A stretch of DNA of 64,000 nucleotides from Actinoplanes regularis (GTDB lineage Bacteria; Actinomycetota; Actinomycetes; Mycobacteriales; Micromonosporaceae): contig NZ_FZNR01000001.1 in assembly GCF_900188005.1 (NCBI RefSeq), forward strand, positions 930,001-994,000, given 5' to 3'. Position 1 is the first letter of the stretch. The number at the start of each line of letters is the position of its first letter. Below are positions 27,733-35,937 of this stretch, in pieces. The notes below the pieces were generated by a model, which was not told the origin of the DNA, did no database searches, and worked only from the letters and a program-made list of their open reading frames with translations. A program made the position numbers and the translations under genes.

Positions 27733-29205
27733 ATGAGCGCCGAGCTGCAACTCGCGGCGAAAGTGGTGGAGCTGATCCGGGAGCTGGCCGGCCGGTCCGC
27801 CGAGGCCGAGGTCATGGTCCGGCATCACGCGCTCGCGCTGACCCGGTTCGCCAATTCGGCGATCCACCAGAACGTGGCCGAGGCGACCACCGGCGTGCGG
27901 CTCCGGCTGCACCTGGACGGGCGGACGGCGAGCGGATCCACCACAGTGACCGGGGCGCAGGGGCTGCGCTCGCTGGTCGAGCGGACCATCGCGGCGGCCC
28001 GGGTCACCCCGCCCGACCCGGGCTGGGCCGGCCTCGCCCACCCCGCCGCGCTGCACATCTCGGCCGGCCACCCCGGCTCCGGCGAGCACTCCGGGCTGGC
28101 GTTCGGCTTCGACGAGGCGACCGCCCGGGCCACCCCGGCGGAGCGCGCCGAGCGGGTGCGCGCCTTCGTCGACGCGGCCGGCGGGCTGGAGACCGCCGGT
28201 TTCTGCCGGACGGAATATCTCTCGGCCGCCTTCGCGAACACCGCCGGTCAGGCCGTGGAGGGCCGCACGGCGGAGGCCGCGATGGACGGCATCGCCCGGA
28301 ACGCCGGCTTCGCCGGGGCTCCTTCGGGACTGCCCGGCGGGGCGAGCAGGGACGGTGTGGCCCGGCTGTCCGCGTCCCGGCTCGCGGACCTGGACGGGGC
28401 GTTGCTCGGTGCCCGGGCCGCGGCCAAGGCACGGGCCACCGCGGACGCGGTCGAGCTACCCCCGGGGCAGTACGAGGTGGTGCTCGAGCCGACCGCGGTC
28501 GCCGACCTGCTGCAGAACTTCTCGGTGTTCGGGTTCAACGGGAAGTCCTGGGCGGAGAAGCAGTCCTTCGCCGAGCTGGGCAAGGCGCAGTTCGACCCGT
28601 CGGTGACCATCGTGGACGACCCGCTGGGCAGTCGCGGGGAGCCGGCGCCCGGCCTGCCCTTCGACGACGAGGGCACCCCGGCGCGGTCCCTGGTGCTGGT
28701 CCGGGACGGGGTGACCCAGGCGGTGACACACGACCGGACGTCCGCGGCCCAGGCCGGCGCCGAGTCGACCGGGCACGCCGCGCCCACCTCGCGCTCCTGG
28801 GGGCCGTTCCCGGCTCACCTGCGCCTGGAAGCCGGCGCGGCGCCGGCCGGCGGCATCCCCGACGGCCCGCCGTCGATCGCCGAGTCGGCTCGCCCGTTCG
28901 TCGCCCGGATGCGTCGCGGTCTGCTGGTCACCGACCTCTGGTACACCCGGGTGCTGGACCCGAAGACGCTGGTGGTGACCGGGCTGACCCGCAACGGTGT
29001 CTGGCTCGTCGAGGACGGGGAGGTCACCCGGCCGGTGGGCAATCTGCGCTTCACCCAGTCCTACCCGCGGGCCCTGGGCCCGGGCCGGGTGCTCGGTATC
29101 GGCGCCGAGTCGGTGCTGCTGCCGGACAACTGGGGTGGTGCCCACTACGCGGCACCCGCCCTGCACCTGGCGTCCTGGAACATCACCGGCAACGCATCTG
29201 GATAG
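27733..29205 (+). CDS. tldE: TldE/PmbA-type partner of TldD
   Basis: A 490-residue TldD/PmbA-family protein without the HExxxH zinc motif, as expected of the TldE subunit. Family segments include EVMVRHHALALTRFANSAIHQ, FGFNGKSWAEKQSF, LPFDDEGTPARSL and GLLVTDLWYTRVLDPKT. It forms the active heterodimer with TldD. ATG 27733 comes directly after the second 77-bp cassette, which supplies its GGAGGTG ribosome binding site. Confidence 0.92.
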   Translation: MSAELQLAAKVVELIRELAGRSAEAEVMVRHHALALTRFANSAIHQNVAEATTGVRLRLHLDGRTASGSTTVTGAQGLRSLVERTIAAARVTPPDPGWAGLAHPAALHISAGHPGSGEHSGLAFGFDEATARATPAERAERVRAFVDAAGGLETAGFCRTEYLSAAFANTAGQAVEGRTAEAAMDGIARNAGFAGAPSGLPGGASRDGVARLSASRLADLDGALLGARAAAKARATADAVELPPGQYEVVLEPTAVADLLQNFSVFGFNGKSWAEKQSFAELGKAQFDPSVTIVDDPLGSRGEPAPGLPFDDEGTPARSLVLVRDGVTQAVTHDRTSAAQAGAESTGHAAPTSRSWGPFPAHLRLEAGAAPAGGIPDGPPSIAESARPFVARMRRGLLVTDLWYTRVLDPKTLVVTGLTRNGVWLVEDGEVTRPVGNLRFTQSYPRALGPGRVLGIGAESVLLPDNWGGAHYAAPALHLASWNITGNASG

Positions 29206-29229
29206 ATCACTTAGCGCATCGGTGATCAT

Positions 29230-29285
29230 CTTTGCGGGCCGGGATGATGTTTTTGTGACCCACTTGGCATCCCCGGCCCGCAAAG
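29230..29285. terminator. Long inverted repeat between tldE and the succinate dehydrogenase genes
   Basis: The arm at 29230-29246 (CTTTGCGGGCCGGGATG) pairs with 29268-29285 (CATCCCCGGCCCGCAAAG) with a single bulged C and a 21-nt loop containing TTTTT. It begins 24 bp after tldE. It may end tldDE transcription or act as an operator for the sdh operon; no T-run follows the second arm. Confidence 0.5.
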
Positions 29286-29306
29286 TGTCCGACCTTCGGC
29301 GTAACG

Positions 29307-29322
29307 TGTGCCCCACATCACC
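29307..29322. promoter_or_regulatory. Possible Crp/GlxR-type site upstream of sdh
   Basis: TGTGC-CCCACA-TCACC keeps the GTG-N8-CAC spacing of cAMP-receptor-type sites (TGTGA-N6-TCACA) with one mismatch per half. It lies about 90 bp before the first sdh gene. Known actinobacterial Crp/GlxR regulons often include sdh; here this is inference. Confidence 0.35.
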
Positions 29323-29410
29323 GTCGCGCGAGGACGGCTGAGGCGGCTACCCGTGTGTCCGCTTCCGGCCAGCCCCGCGCACCTGACGCCGGCACCGGCA
29401 GGGGGATGGC

Positions 29411-30199
29411 ATGACGACGACGGCAACGAGGCCGGGTGGGCGGGCGCGCGCCGCGATCTCCGCTCGGACACTCAGGACCGACCGGTGGTGGCTGGCGCCA
29501 CTGATCACGTTCCTCGGGCTGAGCGCCTGGGTGGCGTATGCGACGGTCCGGGTCTTCCTGCACAAGTGGTTCTACGTCGACGAGTACCACTACCTGACCC
29601 CGTTCTACTCGCCCTGCCTCACCGACCGGTGCGGCGACGCGGCCGAGTTCGGCACTCCCCTGCCGAACTTCTGGCTGATCCCCGAGGCGGCGCTCACGCT
29701 GCCGTTCCTCCTGCTCTTCCGGTTGACCTGTTACTACTACCGGAAGGCGTACTACCGGGCGTTCTGGCTCTCGCCACCGGCCTGCGCGGTGCCGGACGGG
29801 CACCGGACGTACTCGGGCGAGACCCGCTTCCCGCTGGTCTTCCAGAACGCTCACCGGTACGCGTTCTACGCCGCGTTCCTGATCTCGATCATCAACACCT
29901 GGGACGCGGTCCGCGCCCAGACCACCGGGCTCGGCCTCGGCAACGTGGTCCTCTGGGTGAACGTGATCATGCTTTGGGCGTACACGCTCTCCTGCCACTC
30001 CTGCCGGCACATCGCCGGTGGCCGGCTCAAGCACTTCTCCAAGCACCCGGTGCGATACCGCTTCTGGACCTTCGTGTCCAAGCTGAACACCCGGCACATG
30101 CAGCTGGCCTGGATCACCCTCGGGACGCTCGCGCTGACCGATTTCTACATCATGGCGGTCTCCGCCGGCTGGTTCTCCGACCTGCGGATCATCGGTTAG
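29411..30199 (+). CDS. sdhC: Succinate dehydrogenase membrane anchor (Rv0249c-like)
   Basis: A 262-residue membrane protein with five hydrophobic segments (near 28-48, 92-112, 144-162, 174-194 and 228-250). Size, position ahead of the flavoprotein gene and histidines in membrane-proximal segments (QNAHRYAFYAAF, SCHSCRHIAGG, NTRHMQLAW) match the single large anchor of the actinobacterial Sdh1-type complex. It binds haem and the quinone site. The gene is 13 bp ahead of sdhA. Confidence 0.8.
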   Translation: MTTTATRPGGRARAAISARTLRTDRWWLAPLITFLGLSAWVAYATVRVFLHKWFYVDEYHYLTPFYSPCLTDRCGDAAEFGTPLPNFWLIPEAALTLPFLLLFRLTCYYYRKAYYRAFWLSPPACAVPDGHRTYSGETRFPLVFQNAHRYAFYAAFLISIINTWDAVRAQTTGLGLGNVVLWVNVIMLWAYTLSCHSCRHIAGGRLKHFSKHPVRYRFWTFVSKLNTRHMQLAWITLGTLALTDFYIMAVSAGWFSDLRIIG

Positions 30200-30212
30200 G
30201 GGCGACGAACGC

Positions 30213-32099
30213 ATGACCACCACTACCGAACGCCAGCTGTACGACGTCGTCGTGATCGGCGCCGGCGGGGCCGGACTGCGCGCCGCGATCGAGGCCCGGC
30301 TGGCCGGCAAGCGAACCGCGATCATCTCCAAGTCGCTCTTCGGCAAGGCGCACACGGTGATGGCCGAGGGTGGCGCGGCCGCCGCGATGGGGAACGTGAA
30401 CAGCCGGGACAACTGGATGGTGCACTTCCGGGACACCATGCGGGGCGGCAAGTTCCTGAACAACTTCCGGATGGCCGAGTTGCACGCCAAGGAGGCCCCG
30501 GAGCGGATCTGGGAGCTGGAGACGTACGGCGCGCTCTTCGACCGTACGAAGGATGGAAAGATCTCCCAGCGCAACTTCGGTGGCCACGAGTACCCGCGGC
30601 TCGCGCACGTCGGCGACCGGACCGGTCTGGAGCTGATCCGCACCCTGCAACAGAAGATCGTCTCGTTGCAGCAGGAGGACTTCGCCGAGACCGGTAGCTA
30701 CGACTCGCGGATCCGGGTCTTCCAGGAGACCACCATCACCGAGCTGCTGCTCGACGGCGACCGGATCGCCGGCGCGTTCGGTTACTACCGCGACTCCGGT
30801 GACTTCGTGGTCTTCGAGGCGCCCGCGGTGGTGCTCGCCACCGGTGGTGTCGGCCGCAGCTACAAGGTCACCTCGAACTCCTGGGAGTACACCGGCGACG
30901 GGCACGCCCTCGCCCTGCGCTCCGGCGCGACGCTGATCAACATGGAGTTCCTGCAGTTCCACCCGACCGGCATGGTCTGGCCGCCGAGCGTGAAGGGCAT
31001 CCTGGTCACCGAGTCGGTCCGGGGTGACGGCGGGGTGCTGCGCAACTCCGAGGGCAAGCGGTTCATGTTCGACTACGTCCCCGACGTCTTCCGCAAGCAG
31101 TACGCGGAGACCGAGGAGGAGGCCGACCGCTGGTACACCGACCCGGACAACAACCGCCGCCCGCCCGAACTGCTGCCCCGCGACGAGGTGGCCCGGGCGA
31201 TCAACAGTGAGGTCAAGGCAGGACGCGGCAGTCCGGCCGGCGGCGTCTTCCTGGACGTCTCCACCCGGCTGCCGGCCGAGCAGATCATCAAGCGTCTCCC
31301 GTCGATGCACCACCAGTTCAAGGAACTGGCCGACGTCGACATCACCAAGGAGCCGATGGAGGTCGGCCCGACCTGCCACTACGTGATGGGCGGGGTGGAG
31401 GTCGACCCGGACTCCGGCGCCGCGTTCGGATCGGTGCAGGGGCTGTTCGCGGCCGGCGAGGTCTCCGGCGGCATGCACGGGTCGAACCGGCTCGGCGGCA
31501 ACTCCCTCTCCGACCTGCTGGTCTTCGGCAAGCGCGCCGGCGAGCACGCCGCGGCCTACGTGGAGACGCTGGCCAAACGCCCCACGCCGTCGCGGGTGGA
31601 TCTGGCCGCGGCGACCGAGGTCGCGCTCGCGCCCCTGGTCCGCGGCGAGGGCGAGAATCCGTACCGGCTGCAGCAGGATCTGCAGGCGGTGATGGGCGAT
31701 CTGGTCGGCATCATCCGCCGGGAGGGCGAGCTGAGCGACGCGCTCAAGCGCCTGCACGAGCTGCGGGTGCGGGTGGCGAACGTCGCGGTCGGCGGCGACC
31801 GCCGCTACAACCCCGGCTGGCACCTGGCCCTCGACCTGCGCAACATGCTGATCGTCTCGGAGTGCACGGCGAAGGCCGCGCTGGAGCGCGAGGAGTCGCG
31901 CGGCGGCCACACCCGGGAGGACTTCCCGAAGATGAGCGCGGAGTGGCGGCGGATCAACCTGGTCTGCTCGCTCGACGAGGCCGGCGAGGTGCACCTGGAA
32001 CGCAAGCCGGTGCCGACCCTGCGGCCCGAGCTGCTCGACCTCTTCGAGCGCAGTGAACTGGCCAAGTACATGACCGACGAGGAGCTGGGGGCAGAGTGA
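30213..32099 (+). CDS. sdhA: Succinate dehydrogenase flavoprotein subunit
   Basis: A 628-residue FAD subunit: dinucleotide site VVVIGAGGAGLRAA, probable covalent-FAD histidine in KAHTVMAEGG (His47), substrate region FHPTGMVWPPS and MGGVEVDPDSGA. It oxidises succinate to fumarate on the inner face of the membrane and passes electrons to SdhB. ATG 30213; it overlaps sdhB by 4 nt. Confidence 0.95.
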   Translation: MTTTTERQLYDVVVIGAGGAGLRAAIEARLAGKRTAIISKSLFGKAHTVMAEGGAAAAMGNVNSRDNWMVHFRDTMRGGKFLNNFRMAELHAKEAPERIWELETYGALFDRTKDGKISQRNFGGHEYPRLAHVGDRTGLELIRTLQQKIVSLQQEDFAETGSYDSRIRVFQETTITELLLDGDRIAGAFGYYRDSGDFVVFEAPAVVLATGGVGRSYKVTSNSWEYTGDGHALALRSGATLINMEFLQFHPTGMVWPPSVKGILVTESVRGDGGVLRNSEGKRFMFDYVPDVFRKQYAETEEEADRWYTDPDNNRRPPELLPRDEVARAINSEVKAGRGSPAGGVFLDVSTRLPAEQIIKRLPSMHHQFKELADVDITKEPMEVGPTCHYVMGGVEVDPDSGAAFGSVQGLFAAGEVSGGMHGSNRLGGNSLSDLLVFGKRAGEHAAAYVETLAKRPTPSRVDLAAATEVALAPLVRGEGENPYRLQQDLQAVMGDLVGIIRREGELSDALKRLHELRVRVANVAVGGDRRYNPGWHLALDLRNMLIVSECTAKAALEREESRGGHTREDFPKMSAEWRRINLVCSLDEAGEVHLERKPVPTLRPELLDLFERSELAKYMTDEELGAE

Positions 32100-33115
32100 A
32101 ACGCCACTTCCGTGTCTGGCGGGGCGACTCGTCCGGCGGCGATCTGGAGGACTTCGACGTCGAGGTCAACGACGGCGAGGTCGTACTCGACATCATCCAC
32201 CGCCTGCAGGCCACCGAGGCGCCTGACCTGGCCTGCCGGTGGAACTGCAAGGCCGGCAAGTGCGGCTCCTGCTCGATGGAGATCAACGGCATGCCGCGAC
32301 TCGGCTGCATGACGCGGATGTCCACGTTCACCGCGGCCGAGACGATCACGATCACCCCGCTGCGGACCTTCCCGGTGATCCGTGACCTGGTCACTGACGT
32401 CTCCTTCAACTACGAGAAGGCGCGCGAGACCCCGGCCTTCGCCCCGCCGGCCGGCGTCGCCCCCGGTCAGTACCGGATGCAGCAGATCGACGTGGAACGC
32501 AGCCAGGAGTTCCGCAAGTGCATCGAGTGCTACCTCTGCCAGAACACCTGTCACGTGGTCCGCGACCACGAGGAGAACAAGGAAGCCTTCTCCGGCCCGC
32601 GCTTCTTCATCCGCGCCGCCGAGCTCGACATGCACCCGCTCGACGACCGCACCGACCGTAAGCAGCACGCCCAGCAGAGTCAGGGGCTCGGCTTCTGCAA
32701 CATCACCAAGTGCTGCACCGAGGTCTGCCCGGAACACATCAAAATCACCGACAACGCCATCATCCCGATGAAGGAGCGCGTCGTGGATCGCCGTTACGAC
32801 CCTCTGGTCCGGCTCGGTCGCAAGATCTTCCGCCGGGATCAGCTGGAGTCCGAGGGTGCCCTCCCCAGTCAGCGCACGGCCCGCGTCACCGCGGAGACCC
32901 CGTCGGGACGGCGCCTTCCCGAAGCGCCGGCGGTCGGGCCGGATGGACGTCTCGACATCTCCGAACTCGCGGCGCCGTCGCAGGGCGGGCTGTCGCCGTT
33001 CGGGGAGGACCTGACGTTTCCGCTGCCACCGGAGCAGGTCACCTATCACCACCCGGAGCCGGATCCGACCCTGCCGCAGTCCGAGCCGCCGGCGACAGGC
33101 GGTAGCAATTCCTAG
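32096..33115 (+). CDS. sdhB: Succinate dehydrogenase iron-sulfur subunit with Pro-rich extension
   Basis: A 339-residue protein. The first 245 residues are a normal SdhB: 2Fe-2S ligands in CRWNCKAGKCGSC...LGC, and the two other clusters in CIECYLCQNTC and CNITKCCTEVCP. The last 90 or so residues are an additional, acidic Pro/Ser-rich tail (PEPDPTLPQSEPPATGG) not found in the usual ~250-residue family members. GTG start within GTGA overlap with sdhA. Confidence 0.93.
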   Translation: MKRHFRVWRGDSSGGDLEDFDVEVNDGEVVLDIIHRLQATEAPDLACRWNCKAGKCGSCSMEINGMPRLGCMTRMSTFTAAETITITPLRTFPVIRDLVTDVSFNYEKARETPAFAPPAGVAPGQYRMQQIDVERSQEFRKCIECYLCQNTCHVVRDHEENKEAFSGPRFFIRAAELDMHPLDDRTDRKQHAQQSQGLGFCNITKCCTEVCPEHIKITDNAIIPMKERVVDRRYDPLVRLGRKIFRRDQLESEGALPSQRTARVTAETPSGRRLPEAPAVGPDGRLDISELAAPSQGGLSPFGEDLTFPLPPEQVTYHHPEPDPTLPQSEPPATGGSNS

Positions 33116-33207
33116 GAACGCGGGTACGCCTGAGTCTCCGGTGACGCCCCCGAATCGCTGCCGTGAACCACGGGAAGGCCGGTGACCGAGCGGCATAGGG
33201 TCGTCGC

Positions 33208-33822
33208 ATGCCTTCGCTTGTCGCATCCGCTCTGACCACCGGGTCGTTGGCCGCGTTCGAGCAGCCGGAGATCCGTGGCGACGGCCTGCTGCTGCGCCCG
33301 TGGCGGGAGGCGGATCGGGCAGCGGTGATCGCGGGATACGCCGATCCCTCGATCCAGCGATGGCACTGCCGGACCATGGACGAGGCGGAGGCCGCGGCCT
33401 GGATCGCCGGCTGGCCCCAGCGCTGGCGGGCGGAGACCGGCGCGGGCTGGGCCATCGTGGATCTCACCGCCGCGGACGGGCCGGACGATGGTCAGGTCGC
33501 CGGGCAGATCAGCTTTCGGCGGATCGACCTGGTCGACGCGGCGGCCGAGCTCTCCTACTGGGTGTTGCCCGCATTCCGTGGGCGACGGATCGCACCGCGG
33601 GCCCTCGCCGCGCTGACCGACTGGGCCTTCAGCCGAGCGGGGCTGCACCGGCTGGAGCTGAATCACTCCACCGTGAACGTGGCCTCCTGCCGCGTCGCCG
33701 AGCAGGCCGGATATCCGGCCGAGGGGGTCAAGCGCGCCGAGGCACGGCACACCGACGGCTGGCACGACATGCATCAGCACGCCCGCCTCGCCACCGACCG
33801 ACCCGGTAGCACCTCGTCCTGA
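33208..33822 (+). CDS. RimJ/RimL-type GNAT acetyltransferase
   Basis: A 204-residue acetyltransferase: LLLRPWREADRAAV start motif, ELSYWVLPAFRGRRIAPRAL acetyl-CoA region, HRLELNHSTVNVASCRVAEQAGY. The pattern is that of the RimJ/RimL group, which acetylates N-termini of proteins or small amines; the target is unknown. Stands alone, convergent with another GNAT gene. Confidence 0.87.
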   Translation: MPSLVASALTTGSLAAFEQPEIRGDGLLLRPWREADRAAVIAGYADPSIQRWHCRTMDEAEAAAWIAGWPQRWRAETGAGWAIVDLTAADGPDDGQVAGQISFRRIDLVDAAAELSYWVLPAFRGRRIAPRALAALTDWAFSRAGLHRLELNHSTVNVASCRVAEQAGYPAEGVKRAEARHTDGWHDMHQHARLATDRPGSTSS

Positions 33823-33831
33823 ACAGCGGTT

Positions 33832-33857
33832 TCCCGGCCGGGCGCAGGAGGCCGGGA
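33832..33857. terminator. Hairpin between two convergent GNAT genes
   Basis: TCCCGGCC (33832-33839) pairs with GGCCGGGA (33850-33857) across a 10-nt loop, 10 bp after one stop codon and directly next to the other. Probably a shared bidirectional terminator. Confidence 0.5.
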
Positions 33858-34382
33858 TCAGCGAGGGTCGCTGGGAGCCGCGGAGGACGAGGTCAGGAAG
33901 AGCTGGGTGATGGCCACGTCGTGCCAGGTGTCCTGCTTCCAGCCGATTCGGGAGTGGGTCCCCACCGGTTCGAAACCGAAGGCGGCGTGCAGGCCCAGAC
34001 TGGCTTCGTTCGGGAGGGTGGTCTTCGCCACCGCCACCCGGAAGCCGAGCGAGGTCAGGCGCGGGAGCAGGACGTCGTAGAGGGCGCGGCCGGCTCCGGT
34101 GCGCTTGCGGCCGGATTCCAGGTAGATGCTGACTTCGCAGGACCAGCGGTAGGCGGCCCGGGCCGCGAACGGACGGGCATAGGCATAGCCGACGACCCGG
34201 CCGGCCTCCTCCGCGACCAGCCAGGCGTGGGTTGCGGAGGACCCGGCGATGCGGTCGGCCATCTCGGCCGGGGTCGGCGGCTCGGTCTCGAAAGTGATCG
34301 CGGTGTCCAGCACATACGGCTGGTAGATGGCGGCGCAGGCTTCCGCGTCGGTGGCGGTGGCGTCCCGGATCAGGAGGGTCAT
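33858..34382 (-). CDS. GNAT acetyltransferase, phosphinothricin-acetyltransferase-like
   Basis: About 174 residues: LIRDATATDAEACAAIYQPYV, ITFETEPPTPAEMADRI and EVSIYLESGRKRTGAGRALYDVLL are typical of the Pat/Bar/YwnH group, and the C-terminus holds FGFEPVGTHSRIGWKQDTWHDV. Members acetylate phosphinothricin, methionine sulfone or related amines; specificity cannot be read here. ATG 34382 lies 7 nt after a TACTAT hexamer, suggesting leaderless expression, and the gene diverges from the XRE regulator. Confidence 0.88.
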   Translation of the reverse strand: MTLLIRDATATDAEACAAIYQPYVLDTAITFETEPPTPAEMADRIAGSSATHAWLVAEEAGRVVGYAYARPFAARAAYRWSCEVSIYLESGRKRTGAGRALYDVLLPRLTSLGFRVAVAKTTLPNEASLGLHAAFGFEPVGTHSRIGWKQDTWHDVAITQLFLTSSSAAPSDPR

Positions 34383-34389
34383 GTACATC

Positions 34390-34416
34390 ATAGTAGCCAC
34401 TGATGATGACTATAGT
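34390..34416. promoter_or_regulatory. Overlapping divergent, probably leaderless promoters
   Basis: TATAGT (34411-34416) lies 7 nt before ATG 34424 of the XRE gene, and TACTAT (complement of 34390-34395) lies 7 nt before ATG 34382 of the GNAT gene. ACTATAGT (34409-34416) is an 8-bp palindrome and ATAGT recurs at 34390-34394. The layout suggests a single control site for both genes. Confidence 0.5.
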
Positions 34417-34423
34417 GACAGTC

Positions 34424-34993
34424 ATGTCGGATGATCTGACCTCGGAGCTGGCCGCGACACTGCGGGACGTGCGAGGCGAACAGGGCCTCACGGTCAACGC
34501 GCTGGCCGAGCGGTCCGGTGTGTCCCGGGCGATGATCACCAAGATCGAACGCGGCGAGGCTCAGCCGACCGCGGCGCTGCTGGGACGCCTCGCGGCGGTG
34601 CTCGGGTTGACGCTGTCGGAGCTGTTCGCCCGTACCGAGAAGGAGACCCCACGGCTGGCCCGGCGCGCGGACCAGGCGGTGTGGGTCGATCCGGAGACCG
34701 GGTATCGGCGACGGTCCGTCTCTCCCGCCGACGGGCCGGCACAGCTCGTCGAGGTGGAGCTGCCGCCGGGCGCCTCGGTGGCCTACCCGGCCGACTCCTT
34801 TGCGCTGGCCAGGCATCAGATCTATGTGCTGGGCGGGCGGCTCCGGTTCCGGGAGGGGGAGGTCGTGCACGACCTGGCGACCGGGGACTGCCTGGAGCTG
34901 GGAGCACCGACGCCCTGCGAGTACCACAACCCGGGCACGGAGACGTGCCGTTACCTGGTGGTGCTCAGTGCGCGCCGGGGGCTGCCGGGCTGA
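34424..34993 (+). CDS. XRE-family regulator with cupin domain
   Basis: A 189-residue regulator: N-terminal HTH (about 6-62: LRDVRGEQGLTVNALAERSG, SRAMITKIERGEAQPT) and a C-terminal cupin barrel (about 95-180: VEVELPPGASVAYP, VLGGRLRFREGEVVHDLATGD, CEYHNPG). Proteins of this type sense a small molecule in the cupin and usually regulate a neighbouring enzyme or transporter gene, here most likely the divergent acetyltransferase. Confidence 0.9.
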   Translation: MSDDLTSELAATLRDVRGEQGLTVNALAERSGVSRAMITKIERGEAQPTAALLGRLAAVLGLTLSELFARTEKETPRLARRADQAVWVDPETGYRRRSVSPADGPAQLVEVELPPGASVAYPADSFALARHQIYVLGGRLRFREGEVVHDLATGDCLELGAPTPCEYHNPGTETCRYLVVLSARRGLPG

Positions 34994-35029
34994 GTTCTTG
35001 CGGGAACGGGAGGCTGATGGCGTACGCGC

Positions 35030-35851
35030 TCAGCCCGCTTTTCGGATTTCGGGTTTTCGGGTTCCGGCCTTCTGGGCTTCGGGTTTTCCGGTTGCGGCCT
35101 TCTGGGCTTCGGGATTTCGGGCTTCGGGATTTCGGTCGAGCCACAGGGCAAGGCCGTCCAGCAGGCGCTCCAGGCCGAAGGCGAAGGTGTTGTCCATCAT
35201 CCGGTCGGGGTCGGGACCGGCGACGCCACCGTTGGCCCGGCGCCAGGCGTCGTAGTGCGGATAGTCGTCGGCCATCCGCTCGACCAGCGGCTTGATCTGC
35301 TCGGCCAGCTCGCCCGGGCGTAGGCCGCTGCGGGTCACGACGCCGGCCACGGCCGACTCGGTGGTCGCGGAGCCGATCGCGTGGGAGTGCAGGAGCGAGC
35401 CCGCGTACGAGATCTCGAGCCCGGTGAAGCCCGCGGCGGCGAGCAGTGCGACCGTCCGATCGCCCATCCGCATCGCGTTCGGCCCCAGGGTCGGGCGGCC
35501 GCCGAGCTGGCCGAGCACCCAGGGATGCCGCAGGAGCGCCGCACGCATGCCATTGGCCAGGATCGACGCGCCGACGCGCCAGTCGGTGTCGCCGGGCTCC
35601 GGCACGTAGACCTCGCCGAGCACCTCGTCGACGGCGAGCTCGAGCAGCTCCTCCTTGTTCGCCACATACCAGTACACCGAGGTGGTGCCGGAGCCCAGTT
35701 TGGTGCCGAGGCGGCGCATGCTCAGGCCGGCCGGGCCCTCCGCGTCGAGCAGCTCGAGGGCGGCACGAACGATCTGCTCACGGCTCAAGGTGGGCTGGGC
35801 ACCGCGGGTGGCGCGGGGCGGATGGGCCCACACCGAGTTCAAGTCGGCCAT
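35030..35851 (-). CDS. TetR family repressor with repeat-bearing C-terminus
   Basis: A 273-residue TetR protein: HTH at about 24-70 (REQIVRAALELLDAEGPAGLSM, TTSVYWYVANKEEL) and a TetR_C-type ligand domain. The last 35 residues are a basic tail built from repeats (NPEAR, KPEAQKAGTR, KPEAQKAATG) encoded by a tandem DNA repeat at 35038-35135. Divergent from an MFS exporter; a three-fold repeated site lies between them. It probably represses the exporter and itself. Confidence 0.9.
   Translation of the reverse strand: MADLNSVWAHPPRATRGAQPTLSREQIVRAALELLDAEGPAGLSMRRLGTKLGSGTTSVYWYVANKEELLELAVDEVLGEVYVPEPGDTDWRVGASILANGMRAALLRHPWVLGQLGGRPTLGPNAMRMGDRTVALLAAAGFTGLEISYAGSLLHSHAIGSATTESAVAGVVTRSGLRPGELAEQIKPLVERMADDYPHYDAWRRANGGVAGPDPDRMMDNTFAFGLERLLDGLALWLDRNPEARNPEAQKAATGKPEAQKAGTRKPEIRKAG
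35038..35135. repeat. Tandem 30-bp repeat encoding the TetR C-terminal tail
   Basis: Two near-identical 30-bp units (35053-35082 and 35083-35112, differing at two positions) are flanked by shorter partial copies built on GATTTCGGG and CTTCGGG. The unit length is a multiple of three, so copy-number change would keep the reading frame. Confidence 0.85.
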
Positions 35852-35864
35852 GGTCAGATCCTAA

Positions 35865-35925
35865 CGACTCTCGTACACCGTTCGAGTCGATGGTACGTTG
35901 TACGAGTCCTGGAACACCGTACGAG
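35865..35925. promoter_or_regulatory. Repeated operator-like sites between TetR and MFS genes
   Basis: Three copies of AC(A/G)(C/T)(C/T)GT(A/T)CGAG occur at 35875-35886, 35895-35906 and 35914-35925, spaced 20 and 19 bp, about two helical turns. CTCGTAC at 35870-35876 and CGACTC/GAGTCG at 35865-35889 add inverted symmetry. Position between divergent genes suggests TetR binding. Confidence 0.55.
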
Positions 35926-35937
35926 AGAAGTCCGTCC

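Noticed and set aside
26155..29205. RiPP biosynthesis locus around TldD/TldE
   Set aside because: No precursor-like gene, cyclodehydratase or radical SAM gene is present; the 26-residue mini-ORFs are duplicated cassette ORFs and not clearly leader/core peptides.
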